Source: Saccharothrix saharensis (GTDB lineage: Bacteria; Actinomycetota; Actinomycetes; Mycobacteriales; Pseudonocardiaceae). Taken from it: a stretch of DNA of 64,000 nucleotides. A program made the translations under genes and the position numbers. Each line of letters opens with the position of its first letter. Position 1 is the first letter of the stretch. Under the pieces are notes generated by a model that ran no database searches, was not told where the DNA came from, and saw only the letters and a list, made by a program, of their open reading frames with translations. This document shows, piece by piece, positions 23,566-32,957 of this stretch. The stretch covers positions 4,402,001-4,466,000 of the forward strand of contig NZ_VFPP01000001.1 in assembly GCF_006716745.1 (NCBI RefSeq). The letters run 5' to 3'.

Positions 23566-26100
23566 TTGACCGCCGAGGCCCTCCCCGCCGAACTTCGTCG
23601 TGCGATCGTGCAGTTGGCACGCACACCGCGCCTGCTGGTCGCCTGCGACTACGACGGGACATTGGCTCCGATCGTGGCCAACCCAGAGGACGCCCGTCCG
23701 CTGCCCGAGTCGGTGGGCGCCCTGCGCTCCCTGGCCGGACTGCACGAGACGACGACCGCGGTGATCTCCGGGCGCGCCCTGCGCGACCTGGCGACGCTGT
23801 CGCGCCTGCCGTCCGAGGTGCACCTGGTGGGTTCGCACGGATCCGAGTTCGACGTCGGTTTCGTGCACGCGCTGGACGCCGACGCCAAACAACTGCACCG
23901 CCGCCTGGAAACCGAGCTGGAAGGCGTCGTCGCCGGCCACGAGGGCGTCGGCCTGGAGGTGAAGCCCGCGAGCATCGCGGTGCACGTGCGCCGCGCCGAC
24001 CAGGCCGTGGGCGAGCGCGTCCTCGACGCCGTGCGCACCGGCCCGGCCACCTGGGACGGCGTGCAGGTCACCGAGGGCAAGGCCGTGATCGAGCTGGCCG
24101 TGGTGCAGACGGACAAGGGCCACGCCCTGGACGTCCTGCGGCACCGCGCGTCGGCGACCGCGGCCGTGTTCGTCGGTGACGACGTGACCGACGAGAAAGC
24201 GTTTGCCCGGCTGTCCGGGCCGGACGTCGGCATCAAGGTCGGCGACGGCGAGTCGCTGGCCGAGTACTCCGTCGGCGACACCCTCGACGTGGCCACCGTG
24301 CTGGCGTTCCTGCTGGAGGAGCGCCGGGCGTGGCTGCACGGCGACCAGGCCGTGCCGATCGAGCGGCTGACCATGCTCGCCAACGAGCGGTCCGTCGCGC
24401 TGCTCACCCCGGACGCCCGGCTGAACTGGCTGTGCCACCCGGAGCCGGACTCGGCGGCGGTGTTCGCCGACCTGCTCGGCGGGCCCGCCGCGGGCCACTT
24501 CTCGATCAAGCCGGAGCACGGCTCGCTGCCCCTGGGCCAGCGGTACGTGCCGGGCACCATGATCGTGGAGACCCGCTGGTCGCGGCTGCTGGTCACGGAC
24601 TACCTCGACCACGACCTGGCCTCGCACCGCACCGACCTGGTGCGGCGCATCTCCGGCTCGACCAACGCGGTGATCACGTTCGCGCCCCGGCCGGAGTTCG
24701 GCCAGGTGCCGGTGCGGCTGCTGCGCGAGCGCGACGGCCTGCGCGTCGTCGGCACGTCGGACCCGATGGTCCTGCGCTCCCCCGGCGTGGACTGGCAGAT
24801 CACCTCCGACGGCATCCAGGAGACCGCGACGGCCGTGGTGCGGCCCCGCGAGGGCGCGCCGATCCTGCTGGAGCTGCGCTGCGGCACGGACGACCTGTCC
24901 GAGGCCACGCTCGGCGAGCCGGAGCGGCGGGCGCGGGCCGGTGCGTTCTGGTCGGACTGGGCGGCGACGCTGAAGCTGCCCCCGGTCGAGTCGGACCTGG
25001 TGCTGCGGTCGGCGTTGACGTTGAAGGGCCTGGTGCACCACGACACCGGCGCGATCATGGCCGCCGCCACCACCTCGCTGCCCGAGGAGCTGGGCGGCAT
25101 CCGCAACTGGGACTACCGGTACTGCTGGCTGCGCGACGCGGCGCTGACCGCCCAGGCGCTGGTGTCGGTCGGGTCGCTGGGCGAGGCGGAGTCGTTCCTG
25201 GGGTGGGTGCACGGGGTGCTGTCGACCCTGCCCGGCCCGGAGCGCCTGCACCCGCTCTACACGTTGCAGGGCACCATGCTCGGCGCCGAGGCGGTCATCG
25301 ACACGCTGCCCGGGTACGCCGGGTCGCGGCCGGTGCGCGTCGGCAACCTGGCCAACCAGCAGGTGCAGCTGGACGTGTTCGGCCCGGTGGTGGACCTGGT
25401 CGTGCAGCTCGCCGACGCGCGCGGCTCGTTGACCGACCAGGACTGGCTGATGGTGCAGGCGATGGCGGAGGCGGTCGCCCGCCGCTGGCACGAGCCCGAC
25501 CACGGCATCTGGGAGGAGCGGCACGCGCCGCGCCACCACGTGTACTCGAAGGTCATGTGCTGGGTGACGCTGGACCGGGCGGTGAAGCTGGCCGAGGTGT
25601 ACGGCCGGGAGATCGACCCGTCGTGGCCGGTGCTGCGCGACACCATCTCCAACGACGTGCTCAAGCACGGGTGGAGCGAGGAGGCGCAGTCGTTCACCAC
25701 CGCCTACGACGGCGACGACCTGGACGCGGCGTCGCTGCACGTCGGGCTGTCGGGGTTGATCGACCCGGCGGACGACCGGTTCCAGGCCACCGTGACCGCG
25801 ATCGAGGCGGAGCTGCGGTCCGGGTCCACGGTGTACCGGTACCGGCGGGACGACGGCCTCCCGGGTGACGAGGGCGGCTTCCACCTGTGCGCGGCGTGGA
25901 TGATCGAGGCCTACCTGCTCACCGGGCGGCGCACCGAGGCCGAGGAGCTGTTCGCGCAGATGGTGGACGCGGCCGGGCCGACCGGTCTGCTGCCCGAGGA
26001 GTACGACCCGATCGCGGAGCGCTCCCTGGGCAACCACCCGCAGGCCTACAGCCACCTGGGCCTGATCCGCTGCGCCCAGCTGCTGGCGGCCGGGCGCTAG
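23566..26100 (+). CDS. Trehalose-6-phosphate phosphatase fused to a GH15 (trehalase/glucoamylase-type) domain
   Basis: The 844-residue two-domain protein has a HAD phosphatase domain (residues 1-265) with LLVACDYDGTLAPI, VISGRALRDL, the Lys region and VFVGDDVTDEKAF, as in OtsB. The rest (about 270-844) is a GH15 glycosidase like mycobacterial trehalase: IRNWDYRYCWLRDAALT, the general-acid Glu in HGIWEER, and the second Glu in LPEEYDP followed by GNHPQAYSH. It would remove phosphate from trehalose 6-phosphate and could hydrolyse an alpha-glucoside, possibly trehalose itself. The start is a TTG with ribosome site gaggaggg. Downstream of otsA; convergent with radA across a shared terminator. Confidence 0.9.
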   Translation: MTAEALPAELRRAIVQLARTPRLLVACDYDGTLAPIVANPEDARPLPESVGALRSLAGLHETTTAVISGRALRDLATLSRLPSEVHLVGSHGSEFDVGFVHALDADAKQLHRRLETELEGVVAGHEGVGLEVKPASIAVHVRRADQAVGERVLDAVRTGPATWDGVQVTEGKAVIELAVVQTDKGHALDVLRHRASATAAVFVGDDVTDEKAFARLSGPDVGIKVGDGESLAEYSVGDTLDVATVLAFLLEERRAWLHGDQAVPIERLTMLANERSVALLTPDARLNWLCHPEPDSAAVFADLLGGPAAGHFSIKPEHGSLPLGQRYVPGTMIVETRWSRLLVTDYLDHDLASHRTDLVRRISGSTNAVITFAPRPEFGQVPVRLLRERDGLRVVGTSDPMVLRSPGVDWQITSDGIQETATAVVRPREGAPILLELRCGTDDLSEATLGEPERRARAGAFWSDWAATLKLPPVESDLVLRSALTLKGLVHHDTGAIMAAATTSLPEELGGIRNWDYRYCWLRDAALTAQALVSVGSLGEAESFLGWVHGVLSTLPGPERLHPLYTLQGTMLGAEAVIDTLPGYAGSRPVRVGNLANQQVQLDVFGPVVDLVVQLADARGSLTDQDWLMVQAMAEAVARRWHEPDHGIWEERHAPRHHVYSKVMCWVTLDRAVKLAEVYGREIDPSWPVLRDTISNDVLKHGWSEEAQSFTTAYDGDDLDAASLHVGLSGLIDPADDRFQATVTAIEAELRSGSTVYRYRRDDGLPGDEGGFHLCAAWMIEAYLLTGRRTEAEELFAQMVDAAGPTGLLPEEYDPIAERSLGNHPQAYSHLGLIRCAQLLAAGR

Positions 26101-26109
26101 TCGCTCGTC

Positions 26110-26152
26110 GCGCAACCGGCGTCCCCCTGGTCAAGGGGGGCGCCGGTTGCGC
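26110..26152. terminator. Bidirectional terminator between the OtsB-GH15 and radA genes
   Basis: GCGCAACCGGCG (26110-26121) pairs perfectly with CGCCGGTTGCGC (26141-26152), and CCCCC/GGGGG extends the stem toward a short loop around CTGGTCAA. It fills the 51-nt gap between the two convergent stop codons and touches the radA stop by one base. Confidence 0.85.
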
Positions 26153-27516
26153 TACTTCTTCAGCTTGAGCAGGTTCAGCGCTTCGTGCAGGTCCTGGGCG
26201 ACGAGCGCCCGCGTGCCCTGCGGCAGCGGGCCTGCGTCCGGCGGCACCAGCGCCTTGGTGAACCCGAGCCGCGCGGCCTCGGTGAGGCGGCGGCCGACAC
26301 CGCCGACGCGGCGCAGCTCGCCGGACAGGCCGACCTCGCCGACCACGACGAGGTCGTGCGGCAGGGGCAGGTCCGTGGCCGCCGAGGCGACGGCCAGCGC
26401 CACCGCCAGGTCCACCGCGGGCTCGACCAGCCGCATGCCGCCGACGGTGGCGGTGAACACGTCCTTGTTGCCCAGGCCGACCTTGCCGCGCTTCTCCAGC
26501 ACCGCGAGGACCATGGCCAGGCGCGCCGAGTCCAGGCCGCTCACCGCGCGGCGCGGCGCGGGCAGCGCGGTCGGCGTGACCAGCGCCTGCACCTCGCCCA
26601 GCATCGGCCGCTTGCCCTCCACGACGACCGTGACGGCCGTGCCGGACACCGCCTGCTCGCGGCGGTGCAGGAACAGCCCGGACGGGTCGGGCACGCCCGC
26701 GATGCCGTCGTCGCGCAGCTCGAAGCAGCCGACCTCGTCGGCCGGCCCGAACCGGTTCTTCACGCCGCGCAGCAGGCGCAGGGTGGAGTGCCGGTCGCCC
26801 TCGAACTGCAGCACCACGTCCACCAGGTGCTCCAGCACGCGCGGCCCGGCGACCGAGCCCTCCTTGGTGACGTGGCCGACCAGCACGACCGGCAGCCCGC
26901 GCTCCTTGGCGACCGCGATCAGGCCCGCGGTGACCGCCCGGACCTGGCTGACCCCGCCCGGCGCGCCGTCCACCGCCGGCGAGGACATGGTCTGCACCGA
27001 GTCCACGATGAGCATGCTCGGCTTGACGGCGTCCACCTGGCCGAGGACGGCGGAGATGTCGCTCTCGGCGGCCAGGTAGATCTCGTCGTGCAGGTTCCCG
27101 GTCCGGTCCGCCCGCAACCGCACCTGCCCCGCCGACTCCTCGCCGGTGACGTAGAGGCAGCGGCCGACCGACAACGCCCACTGGTGCGCGACCTCCAGCA
27201 GCAGCGTCGACTTCCCGACCCCGGGCTCACCGGCCAGGAGCACCACCGCGCCCGGCACCAGGCCGCCGCCGAGGACCCGGTCGAGTTCGAGGACCCCGGT
27301 CGACACGGCCCGCGCGGACTCGATGTCGACCTGCGCGATGGGCCGCGCCTCGGAGCTCGGCGTGCCGGCGAGGAAGCGCGGCGCGGCCGACACCCCCCGC
27401 TCCTCCACCGTGCCCCAGGCCTGGCACTCCGGGCACCGCCCGACCCACTTCGCCACCTCGTGCCCGCACTCGGCGCAGCGGTACGTCGGCCTGGCCACCC
27501 GTGCTGTCTTCGCCAC
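26152..27516 (-). CDS. radA: DNA repair protein RadA (Sms)
   Basis: The 454-residue RecA-like helicase promotes branch migration in recombinational repair. Features in order: N-terminal zinc finger [18 protein letters not shown], Walker [15 protein letters not shown], the RadA-specific KNRFG motif in [17 protein letters not shown], and a C-terminal Lon-like domain with [19 protein letters not shown]. The GTG at 27516 gives the usual [14 protein letters not shown] start; an in-frame TTG at 27546 is possible. lpqE lies upstream on the same strand, as in M. tuberculosis. disA, which often neighbours radA, is not next to it here. Confidence 0.93.
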   Translation of the reverse strand: MAKTARVARPTYRCAECGHEVAKWVGRCPECQAWGTVEERGVSAAPRFLAGTPSSEARPIAQVDIESARAVSTGVLELDRVLGGGLVPGAVVLLAGEPGVGKSTLLLEVAHQWALSVGRCLYVTGEESAGQVRLRADRTGNLHDEIYLAAESDISAVLGQVDAVKPSMLIVDSVQTMSSPAVDGAPGGVSQVRAVTAGLIAVAKERGLPVVLVGHVTKEGSVAGPRVLEHLVDVVLQFEGDRHSTLRLLRGVKNRFGPADEVGCFELRDDGIAGVPDPSGLFLHRREQAVSGTAVTVVVEGKRPMLGEVQALVTPTALPAPRRAVSGLDSARLAMVLAVLEKRGKVGLGNKDVFTATVGGMRLVEPAVDLAVALAVASAATDLPLPHDLVVVGEVGLSGELRRVGGVGRRLTEAARLGFTKALVPPDAGPLPQGTRALVAQDLHEALNLLKLKK

Positions 27517-27582
27517 GCCCGGGAGGCTATCCGGCACCCCCGACAACGCCCGGACCGCCGGTGCCCACCGGCGGAACGAGAA

Positions 27583-27610
27583 GCAGGGGCCCCCGGTCGG
27601 GGACCCCTGC
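27583..27610 (-). terminator. Hairpin terminator between lpqE and radA
   Basis: GCAGGGG (27583) pairs with CCCCTGC (27610); after one C-A mismatch CCCC/GGGG continues the stem around a GGTC loop. It lies 30 nt after the lpqE stop and upstream of the radA start, so the two genes may be separate transcripts although they are co-oriented. Confidence 0.6.
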
Positions 27611-27639
27611 TCGGCGTCGCGTGGTGGTGCGCGGAGCGC

Positions 27640-28419
27640 TCAGTGCTCCGAGGGTGCGTCCTGGCGCGGCTCCGGGGTGGCGCCGATCGGCAGGTCCAGG
27701 GTCAGCTCGCCTGCCTTCTCGAACAGGAACGTGACCCGGATCGTCTCGCCGGGCCGCAGCGGCTTCTTCAGGCCCTTCAGCACGATCTTCACCACGCCCG
27801 GCTCCGTCGGGTCCACCGAGGACGGCAGCTTCGTGCCCGTGGTCGGCGGGGCCGAGATGGACGTGCCGCTGCCCGAGGTGGGCGTGACCGTCCCCGTGGT
27901 CGTGGTGGCCGTGCCCGAGCCGGCCGGCGTGGGGGTGGTGGTCGTCGTCGCCGTGCCGTGCGAGTCGGACGGCGCCTGGGAGCCGGACGGCGAGGAGGAC
28001 GACGTCGGCTTGGTCGTCGTCGACGCGTGGCTGCCCGCGTCGTCCTGGTCCGCGCCGGAGATGATCACCGAACCGGGCTCCAGCCGCGAGTCGCCGGTGA
28101 TCCCGGCGGGCGCCGAGCCCTCGCTGGTCACGCCGATCAGCGTGTCCGCCTCGGTGCCGTTGTTGGCGATCACGACGATGATCGGGGCGTCGTCACCCTG
28201 CTCGTAGGAGCCGTGCGCCACCGGGAACAGGAACTGCGCGTCGCGGACGGCCACGTCTCCCACCTGCCCGCTGGCCCCGTTGACGGCGGCCACCTGCGTG
28301 TCCGTCTGCGTGACCTGACCTGCGCTGCAACCTGCGGCGGCCAAGCCGAGGCCCGTCGCCAGGGCGGCCACGACGGCCAGGCGGCGCGGCGCTGGGTACT
28401 TCTGGAGTGCGCGACCCAC
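27640..28419 (-). CDS. lpqE: LpqE-like lipoprotein
   Basis: The 259-residue secreted lipoprotein has signal peptide VGRALQKYPAPRRLAVVAALATGL and lipobox LAAAGC. An N-terminal beta domain follows (VRDAQFLFPVAHGSYEQGDDAPIIVVIANNGTEADTLIGV). Then comes a Thr/Ser/Pro/Gly-rich spacer of about 75 residues, and a C-terminal strand-rich part (VVKIVLKGLKKPLRPGETIRVTFLFEKAGELTLDLPI) resembling PCu(A)C-type copper chaperone ends. The low-complexity insert splits the domain. Position between radA and carD matches M. tuberculosis Rv3584 (lpqE). The GTG at 28419 is preceded by gggaagga. The family's function is not settled; a metal-handling role is a guess. Confidence 0.8.
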   Translation of the reverse strand: MGRALQKYPAPRRLAVVAALATGLGLAAAGCSAGQVTQTDTQVAAVNGASGQVGDVAVRDAQFLFPVAHGSYEQGDDAPIIVVIANNGTEADTLIGVTSEGSAPAGITGDSRLEPGSVIISGADQDDAGSHASTTTKPTSSSSPSGSQAPSDSHGTATTTTTPTPAGSGTATTTTGTVTPTSGSGTSISAPPTTGTKLPSSVDPTEPGVVKIVLKGLKKPLRPGETIRVTFLFEKAGELTLDLPIGATPEPRQDAPSEH

Positions 28420-28721
28420 GGCTGCTCGGATCCTTCCCGGTGTGCTGACGAGGCGGGTCGTACCCGGTAGTAACGGGTCCGACCACCAGTCCAGGAGCCT
28501 AACGGGGCGCGCCGGGACCTGCGGCACGTGGTGCCCCACACCACCCCGGGAGCCCGCCGCGCGCGTCCACAGTGGAGCAAGATCGACCTCGGGCGTTGCA
28601 TGCGACCGGGTGATTTGTCAACCCCCCACGCGGCCCTGACCAGCGCTAACTGATCTCAACGGGCCGAAGAGGGGATTGCTCGGCGTGTTAGGATGGGGTT
28701 AGCGAAAGGGGCAGAGGACAC
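28420..28721. promoter_or_regulatory. Divergent promoter region of lpqE and carD
   Basis: This 302-nt gap has no gene. A good -10-like hexamer TAGGAT (28689-28694) lies about 28 nt before the carD ATG, inside ttaggatggggttag; no convincing -35 was seen at 17 nt. The ribosome site for carD is within ggggcagagga. Nothing else stands out. Confidence 0.5.
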
Positions 28722-29210
28722 ATGGTTTTCAAGGTCGGAGAGACCGTCGTCTACCCGCACCACGGTGCCGCTCTCATCGAAGCAATCGAGACCCGTGTGA
28801 TCAAGGGCGAGGAGAAGAAGTACCTCGTCCTCAAGGTTGCCCAGGGCGACCTCACGGTTCGCGTCCCCGCCGACAACGCCGAGATCGTGGGCGTTCGTGA
28901 CGTCGTCGGCCAGGAGGGTCTTGACAAGGTCTTCGAGGTCTTGCGTGCTCCCCACACGGAGGAGCCGACCAACTGGTCCCGGCGGTACAAGGCCAACCTC
29001 GAGAAGCTCGCGTCCGGTGACGTGAACAAGGTGGCCGAAGTGGTGCGCGACCTCTGGCGGCGCGAGAAGGATCGCGGTCTGTCCGCTGGTGAGAAGCGGA
29101 TGCTGGCGAAGGCTCGACAGATACTGGTTAGCGAACTGGCGCTGGCCGAGGGCACCGACGAGGACAAGGCTGAGGTCCTCCTCGACGAGGTCCTGGCTAC
29201 CGCGTCCTGA
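28722..29210 (+). CDS. carD: CarD-family RNA polymerase-binding transcription factor
   Basis: The 162-residue protein is full length for actinobacterial CarD. The N-terminal RNA-polymerase-interaction domain (residues 1-53, [20 protein letters not shown], ending VRVPADNAE) is followed by a helical DNA-contacting domain with [16 protein letters not shown] and [24 protein letters not shown]. CarD binds the polymerase beta subunit and stabilises open promoter complexes, and is essential in mycobacteria. It heads a co-oriented run with ispD and ispF, the widely conserved actinobacterial order. Codon use includes more non-G/C third bases than neighbours, which fits a highly expressed ancient gene. 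Confidence 0.96.
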   Translation: MVFKVGETVVYPHHGAALIEAIETRVIKGEEKKYLVLKVAQGDLTVRVPADNAEIVGVRDVVGQEGLDKVFEVLRAPHTEEPTNWSRRYKANLEKLASGDVNKVAEVVRDLWRREKDRGLSAGEKRMLAKARQILVSELALAEGTDEDKAEVLLDEVLATAS

Positions 29211-29242
29211 TCGTTCCACCCGACAAACCGGAAACCGCGAAC

Positions 29243-29950
29243 ATGGGTGTGGTCGCGCTCGTGCCCGCGGCGGGCCGGGGTGAGCGCTTGGGCTATGGCA
29301 TGCCCAAGGCGCTCGTGCCGGTCGACGGCGTTCCGCTGCTCGTGCGTGCGGTGCGCGGCCTGTTCGCCTCGGGTCGCGTCCAGCACGTCGTGATCGCCGC
29401 GCCGCCGTCCGATGTGGACGTTGTGAGTACTGTCACCGCCCCGTCGGCCCCAGCCGGCGGGGCGGTGCACGTCGTGGCCGGTGGCGCCGAGCGGTCGGAC
29501 TCGGTGCGCCTGGCCCTGACGTACGCCCTGCGTGAGATCGGCGACACTTCGATCGTGCTCGTCCACGACGCGGCCCGCGCGTTCACCCCGCCGGCCGTGG
29601 TCGAAGCCGTCGTGGACGCCGTCGCCGCAGGTCACCCGGCCGTCATCCCGGTGCTGCCGGTCGCCGACACGGTCAAGCAGGTCGACGCGGACGGCGTGGT
29701 GCTCGCCACACCGGACCGCGCGGCGCTGCGGGTCGTGCAGACGCCCCAGGGCTTCGACCCGGCCGTCCTGCTGCGCGCGCACGACGCCGCCCGCCGGGCC
29801 GGTCTCGGCGCGACGGACGACGCGGGCCTGGTCGAGCGGCTGGGTGTGCCGGTCGTCACCGTGCCGGGTCACCCCGACGCCATGAAGATCACCACGAAGT
29901 TCGACCTGGCGGTGGCCGAGGCGCTGCTGGTCGGCGGAGGAGCACCGTGA
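29243..29950 (+). CDS. ispD: 2-C-methyl-D-erythritol 4-phosphate cytidylyltransferase
   Basis: The 235-residue enzyme catalyses the third step of the MEP isoprenoid pathway, joining CTP to methylerythritol phosphate. The nucleotide loop [19 protein letters not shown] has the catalytic Arg and Lys; [16 protein letters not shown] and [13 protein letters not shown] are the other family blocks, and the catalytic Lys near the end is in MKITTKFDL. It ends in a GTGA overlap with ispF. It starts 32 nt after carD. Confidence 0.95.
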   Translation: MGVVALVPAAGRGERLGYGMPKALVPVDGVPLLVRAVRGLFASGRVQHVVIAAPPSDVDVVSTVTAPSAPAGGAVHVVAGGAERSDSVRLALTYALREIGDTSIVLVHDAARAFTPPAVVEAVVDAVAAGHPAVIPVLPVADTVKQVDADGVVLATPDRAALRVVQTPQGFDPAVLLRAHDAARRAGLGATDDAGLVERLGVPVVTVPGHPDAMKITTKFDLAVAEALLVGGGAP

Positions 29951-30420
29951 TACCCAGGGTGGGCATCGGCACGGACGTCCACCAGGTCGAAGCGGGCCGC
30001 GAGTGCTGGTTGGCGGGCCTGCGCTGGGACGACGCGGACGGCTGCGCCGGGCACTCGGACGGTGACGTGGCCGCCCACGCGCTGTGCGACGCGCTGCTGT
30101 CCGCCGCGGGCCTGGGCGACCTGGGCGCGGTGTTCGGCACGAGCGACCCGCGCTGGTCCGGTCGGCACGGCGTGGAGTTCCTGGCCGAGGTGCGCCGGCT
30201 GGTCGAGGAGGCCGGCTACCGGGTGGGCAACGCCGCCGTGCAGGTCATCGGCAACGCGCCCAAGATCGGCAAGCGCCGGGACGAGGCGCAGGGGGTGCTG
30301 TCGGCGGCGGTCGGCGGCCCGGTGTCGGTCAGCGGCACGACCACCGACGGCCTGGGCCTGACCGGGCGCGGCGAGGGCATCGCCGCCGTGGCGACGGCGT
30401 TGGTCGTCCCGCTGGCCTGA
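29947..30420 (+). CDS. ispF: 2-C-methyl-D-erythritol 2,4-cyclodiphosphate synthase
   Basis: The 157-residue enzyme cyclises the IspE product with loss of CMP, and is usually a trimer. Metal ligands are in GIGTDVHQV (Asp and His) and [17 protein letters not shown] (His); the substrate loop is [22 protein letters not shown]. Length is normal. The GTG start overlaps the ispD stop, so the two are coupled, consistent with metabolic pairing in the MEP pathway. Confidence 0.95.
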   Translation: MIPRVGIGTDVHQVEAGRECWLAGLRWDDADGCAGHSDGDVAAHALCDALLSAAGLGDLGAVFGTSDPRWSGRHGVEFLAEVRRLVEEAGYRVGNAAVQVIGNAPKIGKRRDEAQGVLSAAVGGPVSVSGTTTDGLGLTGRGEGIAAVATALVVPLA

Positions 30421-30425
30421 GCCGC

Positions 30426-30821
30426 ATGGCGGTCACCCTCAGCGCGGCCACGCGCGCCTTGGTCGACGAGCGCAATTACTGCGTCCTGGCCGCGGTCAAT
30501 CCGGACGGCAGCCCTCAGACATCGGTGGTGTGGGTGACGCGGGACGGCGACGACCTGCTGTTCTCGACGCTGCGCGACCGCGCGAAGGAGCGCAACCTCC
30601 GCCGCGACCCGCGGGCCGGCGTGAGCGTGTGGAGCGGCACCGACCCGGAGGTGTACGCCGAGATCCGCGGCACCGTGACGATCACCGAGGACACGGGGCG
30701 TGCTCTCGCGAACGCCCTGTCGCTCAAGTACACGGGCGAGGACTTCCCGGCTGACGCGCCCGGTCGGGTCCGCGTGGTGCTGCGCCTCACGCCGACGAAG
30801 GCCACCGGCAACGCCGCCTGA
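30426..30821 (+). CDS. PPOX-class (F420-dependent type) flavin-fold oxidoreductase
   Basis: The 131-residue protein has the split-barrel fold of pyridoxamine-phosphate-oxidase-like proteins. Its typical start is LVDERNYCVLAAVNPDGSPQTSVVWVTRDGDDLLFST, followed by RAKERNLRRDPRAGVSVW and YAEIRGTVTITED. In actinobacteria this subgroup commonly binds deazaflavin F420, less often FMN or heme. The ATG at 30426 is 5 nt after the ispF stop, so it is probably co-transcribed. It interrupts the ispF-cysS adjacency seen in M. tuberculosis. Confidence 0.85.
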   Translation: MAVTLSAATRALVDERNYCVLAAVNPDGSPQTSVVWVTRDGDDLLFSTLRDRAKERNLRRDPRAGVSVWSGTDPEVYAEIRGTVTITEDTGRALANALSLKYTGEDFPADAPGRVRVVLRLTPTKATGNAA

Positions 30822-30904
30822 CCCCGCGCCCGCCGGGCCGCGGTGCTTCCCGGTCTGCGGGATGCCCCACACCTCCGATGTTCGGATCCCGTAACGTGCG
30901 TTAT

Positions 30905-31516
30905 GTGACGATCCGCGCCGTGCTCTTCGACTTCTCCGGCACCCTGTTCCGCTTGGAGCACGACTCGCTGGCCGCCCACGCCGAGCTGATGCGCGCGCTC
31001 ACCGCGCCGGTCGGCGTCGCCGACGGCCTGGACGTCGACCCCGAGCAGTGGGAACGCCGCGACCTCGACCCCGACTCGCACCGCGAGCTGCACCTCGCCG
31101 TGCTGGCGAAGGCGGGCGCGAAGGACCCGGCGCGGTTCTACGCCGACCTGTGCAGCCCTCCGTTCTGGCAGCCGTACCCGGACACCGCGCAGGCGCTGGG
31201 CACCGAGCTGCCGACCGCGGTGGTCAGCAACATCGCCTGGGACATCTCCGCCGTCTTCGCACGCCACGGCGTCGAGAACCGGGTGGACGAGTTCGTCCTG
31301 TCCTACCGGGAGGGCTTCGCCAAGCCGGACCCGAAGCTGTTCCGCATCGCCTGCGACCGCCTGGGCGTGCACCCCACCGAGGCGCTCATGATCGGCGACA
31401 GCGCGGAGGCCGACGGCGGCGCGGCGGCGATCGGCTGCTCGGTCGAGATCGTCGAGCCGCTGCCGACCGGCAGCCGCCCGGACGCTCTGCTGCAGGTCCT
31501 GCGCAAGCACATCTGA
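30905..31516 (+). CDS. HAD-superfamily hydrolase
   Basis: The 203-residue protein has the HAD phosphatase motifs: motif I VLFDFSGTLFRLEH (nucleophile Asp; the usual acid/base Asp+2 is replaced by Ser in DFSGT), motif II VVSNIAWD, motif III Lys in GFAKPDPKLF, and motif IV MIGDSAEADGGAA. The FSGT variation suggests a changed acid/base and may lower phosphatase activity. The GTG at 30905 puts motif I at residue 6; an ATG at 30878 is an alternative and neither has a clear ribosome site. It lies 45 nt before cysS. Substrate unknown. Confidence 0.8.
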   Translation: MTIRAVLFDFSGTLFRLEHDSLAAHAELMRALTAPVGVADGLDVDPEQWERRDLDPDSHRELHLAVLAKAGAKDPARFYADLCSPPFWQPYPDTAQALGTELPTAVVSNIAWDISAVFARHGVENRVDEFVLSYREGFAKPDPKLFRIACDRLGVHPTEALMIGDSAEADGGAAAIGCSVEIVEPLPTGSRPDALLQVLRKHI

Positions 31517-31561
31517 CCGGGCGATTCAACCCCGTCCGGTCACCGCCCGTACCATCTTCAC

Positions 31562-32953
31562 GTGAGCCTCCACCTGTTCGACACCGCGACCCGGTCCATG
31601 CGGGAGTTCGTCCCGCAGGTCAGCGGAACGGCGTCGATCTACGTCTGTGGGGCCACGGTGCAGGGGGTTCCCCACATCGGCCACGTGCGCAGCGGCCTGA
31701 ACTTCGACGTGCTGCGGCGCTGGCTGGCCCGGGACGGCTCGACCGTGCGGCTGGTGCGCAACGTCACGGACATCGACGACAAGATCCTCGCCAAGGCGAC
31801 CGAGCACGGCGCGCGGTGGTGGGAGTGGGCCTACCGGCACGAGCGTGCGTTCGATGCGGCCTACGACGCGCTGGGCTGCCTGCCCGCCTCGTACTCGCCG
31901 CGCGCCACCGGCCACGTCACGCAGATGGTCGACCTGATGGAGCGGCTGATCGAGAAGGGTCACGCGTACGCCTCCGACGGCGACGTGTACTTCTCGGTGA
32001 CGTCGTTCCCCGAGTACGGCGAGCTGTCCGGGCAGAAGCTGGACGAGGTGCACCAGGGCGAGTCCGCCGCGACCGGCAAGCGCGACGCGCGCGACTTCAC
32101 GCTGTGGAAGGCGGCGAAGCCGGGCGAGCCGTCGTGGCCGACGCCGTGGGGTCCGGGCCGGCCGGGCTGGCACCTGGAGTGCTCGGCGATGGCGACCGCG
32201 TACCTGGGCGGGACGTTCGACATCCACGGCGGCGGCATCGACCTGATCTTCCCGCACCACGAGAACGAGCAGGCGCAGTCGCGCGCGGCGGGCGACGGGT
32301 TCGCCCGGTACTGGATGCACAACGCGTGGGTGACGCTCAGCGGCGAGAAGATGTCGAAGTCGCTGGGCAACACGGTGTCGATCCCGGCGATGCTGGAGCG
32401 GGTCCGCGCCCCCGAGCTGCGGTACTACCTGGTCGGGCCGCACTACCGGTCGGCGATCGAGTACTCGCCCGAGGCGTTGGACGAGTCGGTGTCGGCCTAC
32501 CGGCGGATCGAGTCGTTCCTGCGGCGCGTGGTCGAGCGCACCGGCGCGGTCGGCGCGGAGGGCGAGCTGTCGCCCGCGTTCGTCACGTCGATGGACGACG
32601 ACATGGGCACGCCCGGCGCGTTGGCCGCGATCCACAAGCGGCTGCGCGAGGGCAACACGGCCCTGGAGTCCGGTGACGACGCGGGCGCGCGGGCGGCCGC
32701 CGGGTCGGTGCGGGCGATGACCGGCGTGCTCGGCCTGGACCCGCTGTCGCCGCAGTGGCACGAGGCCGCGGCGGGCGGCGCGGGCAGGCACGCGCTGGGC
32801 GTGCTGGTGGAGCGGCTGCTGGAAGAGCGGTCGCAGGCCCGCAAGGACAGGGACTTCGCGCGCGCGGACGCGCTGCGCGACCACCTGCTGCTGGCCGGTA
32901 TCGCCGTCGAGGACACCCCCGACGGTCCGTTGTGGACGTTGAAGGACGACTGA
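31562..32953 (+). CDS. cysS: Cysteinyl-tRNA synthetase
   Basis: The 463-residue class I synthetase charges tRNA-Cys. Seen: zinc-site Cys in [13 protein letters not shown] motif as PHIGHVRSG, further zinc ligands in WHLECSAM and FPHHENE, KMSKS motif as [10 protein letters not shown], and the helical C-terminal domain. Length and order are normal and there is no MshC-like shortening, so this is the synthetase rather than the mycothiol ligase paralogue. The GTG start follows a CGCCCGTACCATCTTCAC leader without a strong ribosome site. rlmB starts 4 nt downstream, as in M. tuberculosis. Confidence 0.95.
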   Translation: MSLHLFDTATRSMREFVPQVSGTASIYVCGATVQGVPHIGHVRSGLNFDVLRRWLARDGSTVRLVRNVTDIDDKILAKATEHGARWWEWAYRHERAFDAAYDALGCLPASYSPRATGHVTQMVDLMERLIEKGHAYASDGDVYFSVTSFPEYGELSGQKLDEVHQGESAATGKRDARDFTLWKAAKPGEPSWPTPWGPGRPGWHLECSAMATAYLGGTFDIHGGGIDLIFPHHENEQAQSRAAGDGFARYWMHNAWVTLSGEKMSKSLGNTVSIPAMLERVRAPELRYYLVGPHYRSAIEYSPEALDESVSAYRRIESFLRRVVERTGAVGAEGELSPAFVTSMDDDMGTPGALAAIHKRLREGNTALESGDDAGARAAAGSVRAMTGVLGLDPLSPQWHEAAAGGAGRHALGVLVERLLEERSQARKDRDFARADALRDHLLLAGIAVEDTPDGPLWTLKDD

Positions 32954-32957
32954 GCTC

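Noticed and set aside
26185..28470. A 761-codon plus-strand frame across radA and lpqE
   Set aside because: Opposite two well-supported conserved genes, with repetitive Arg/Gln/His content.
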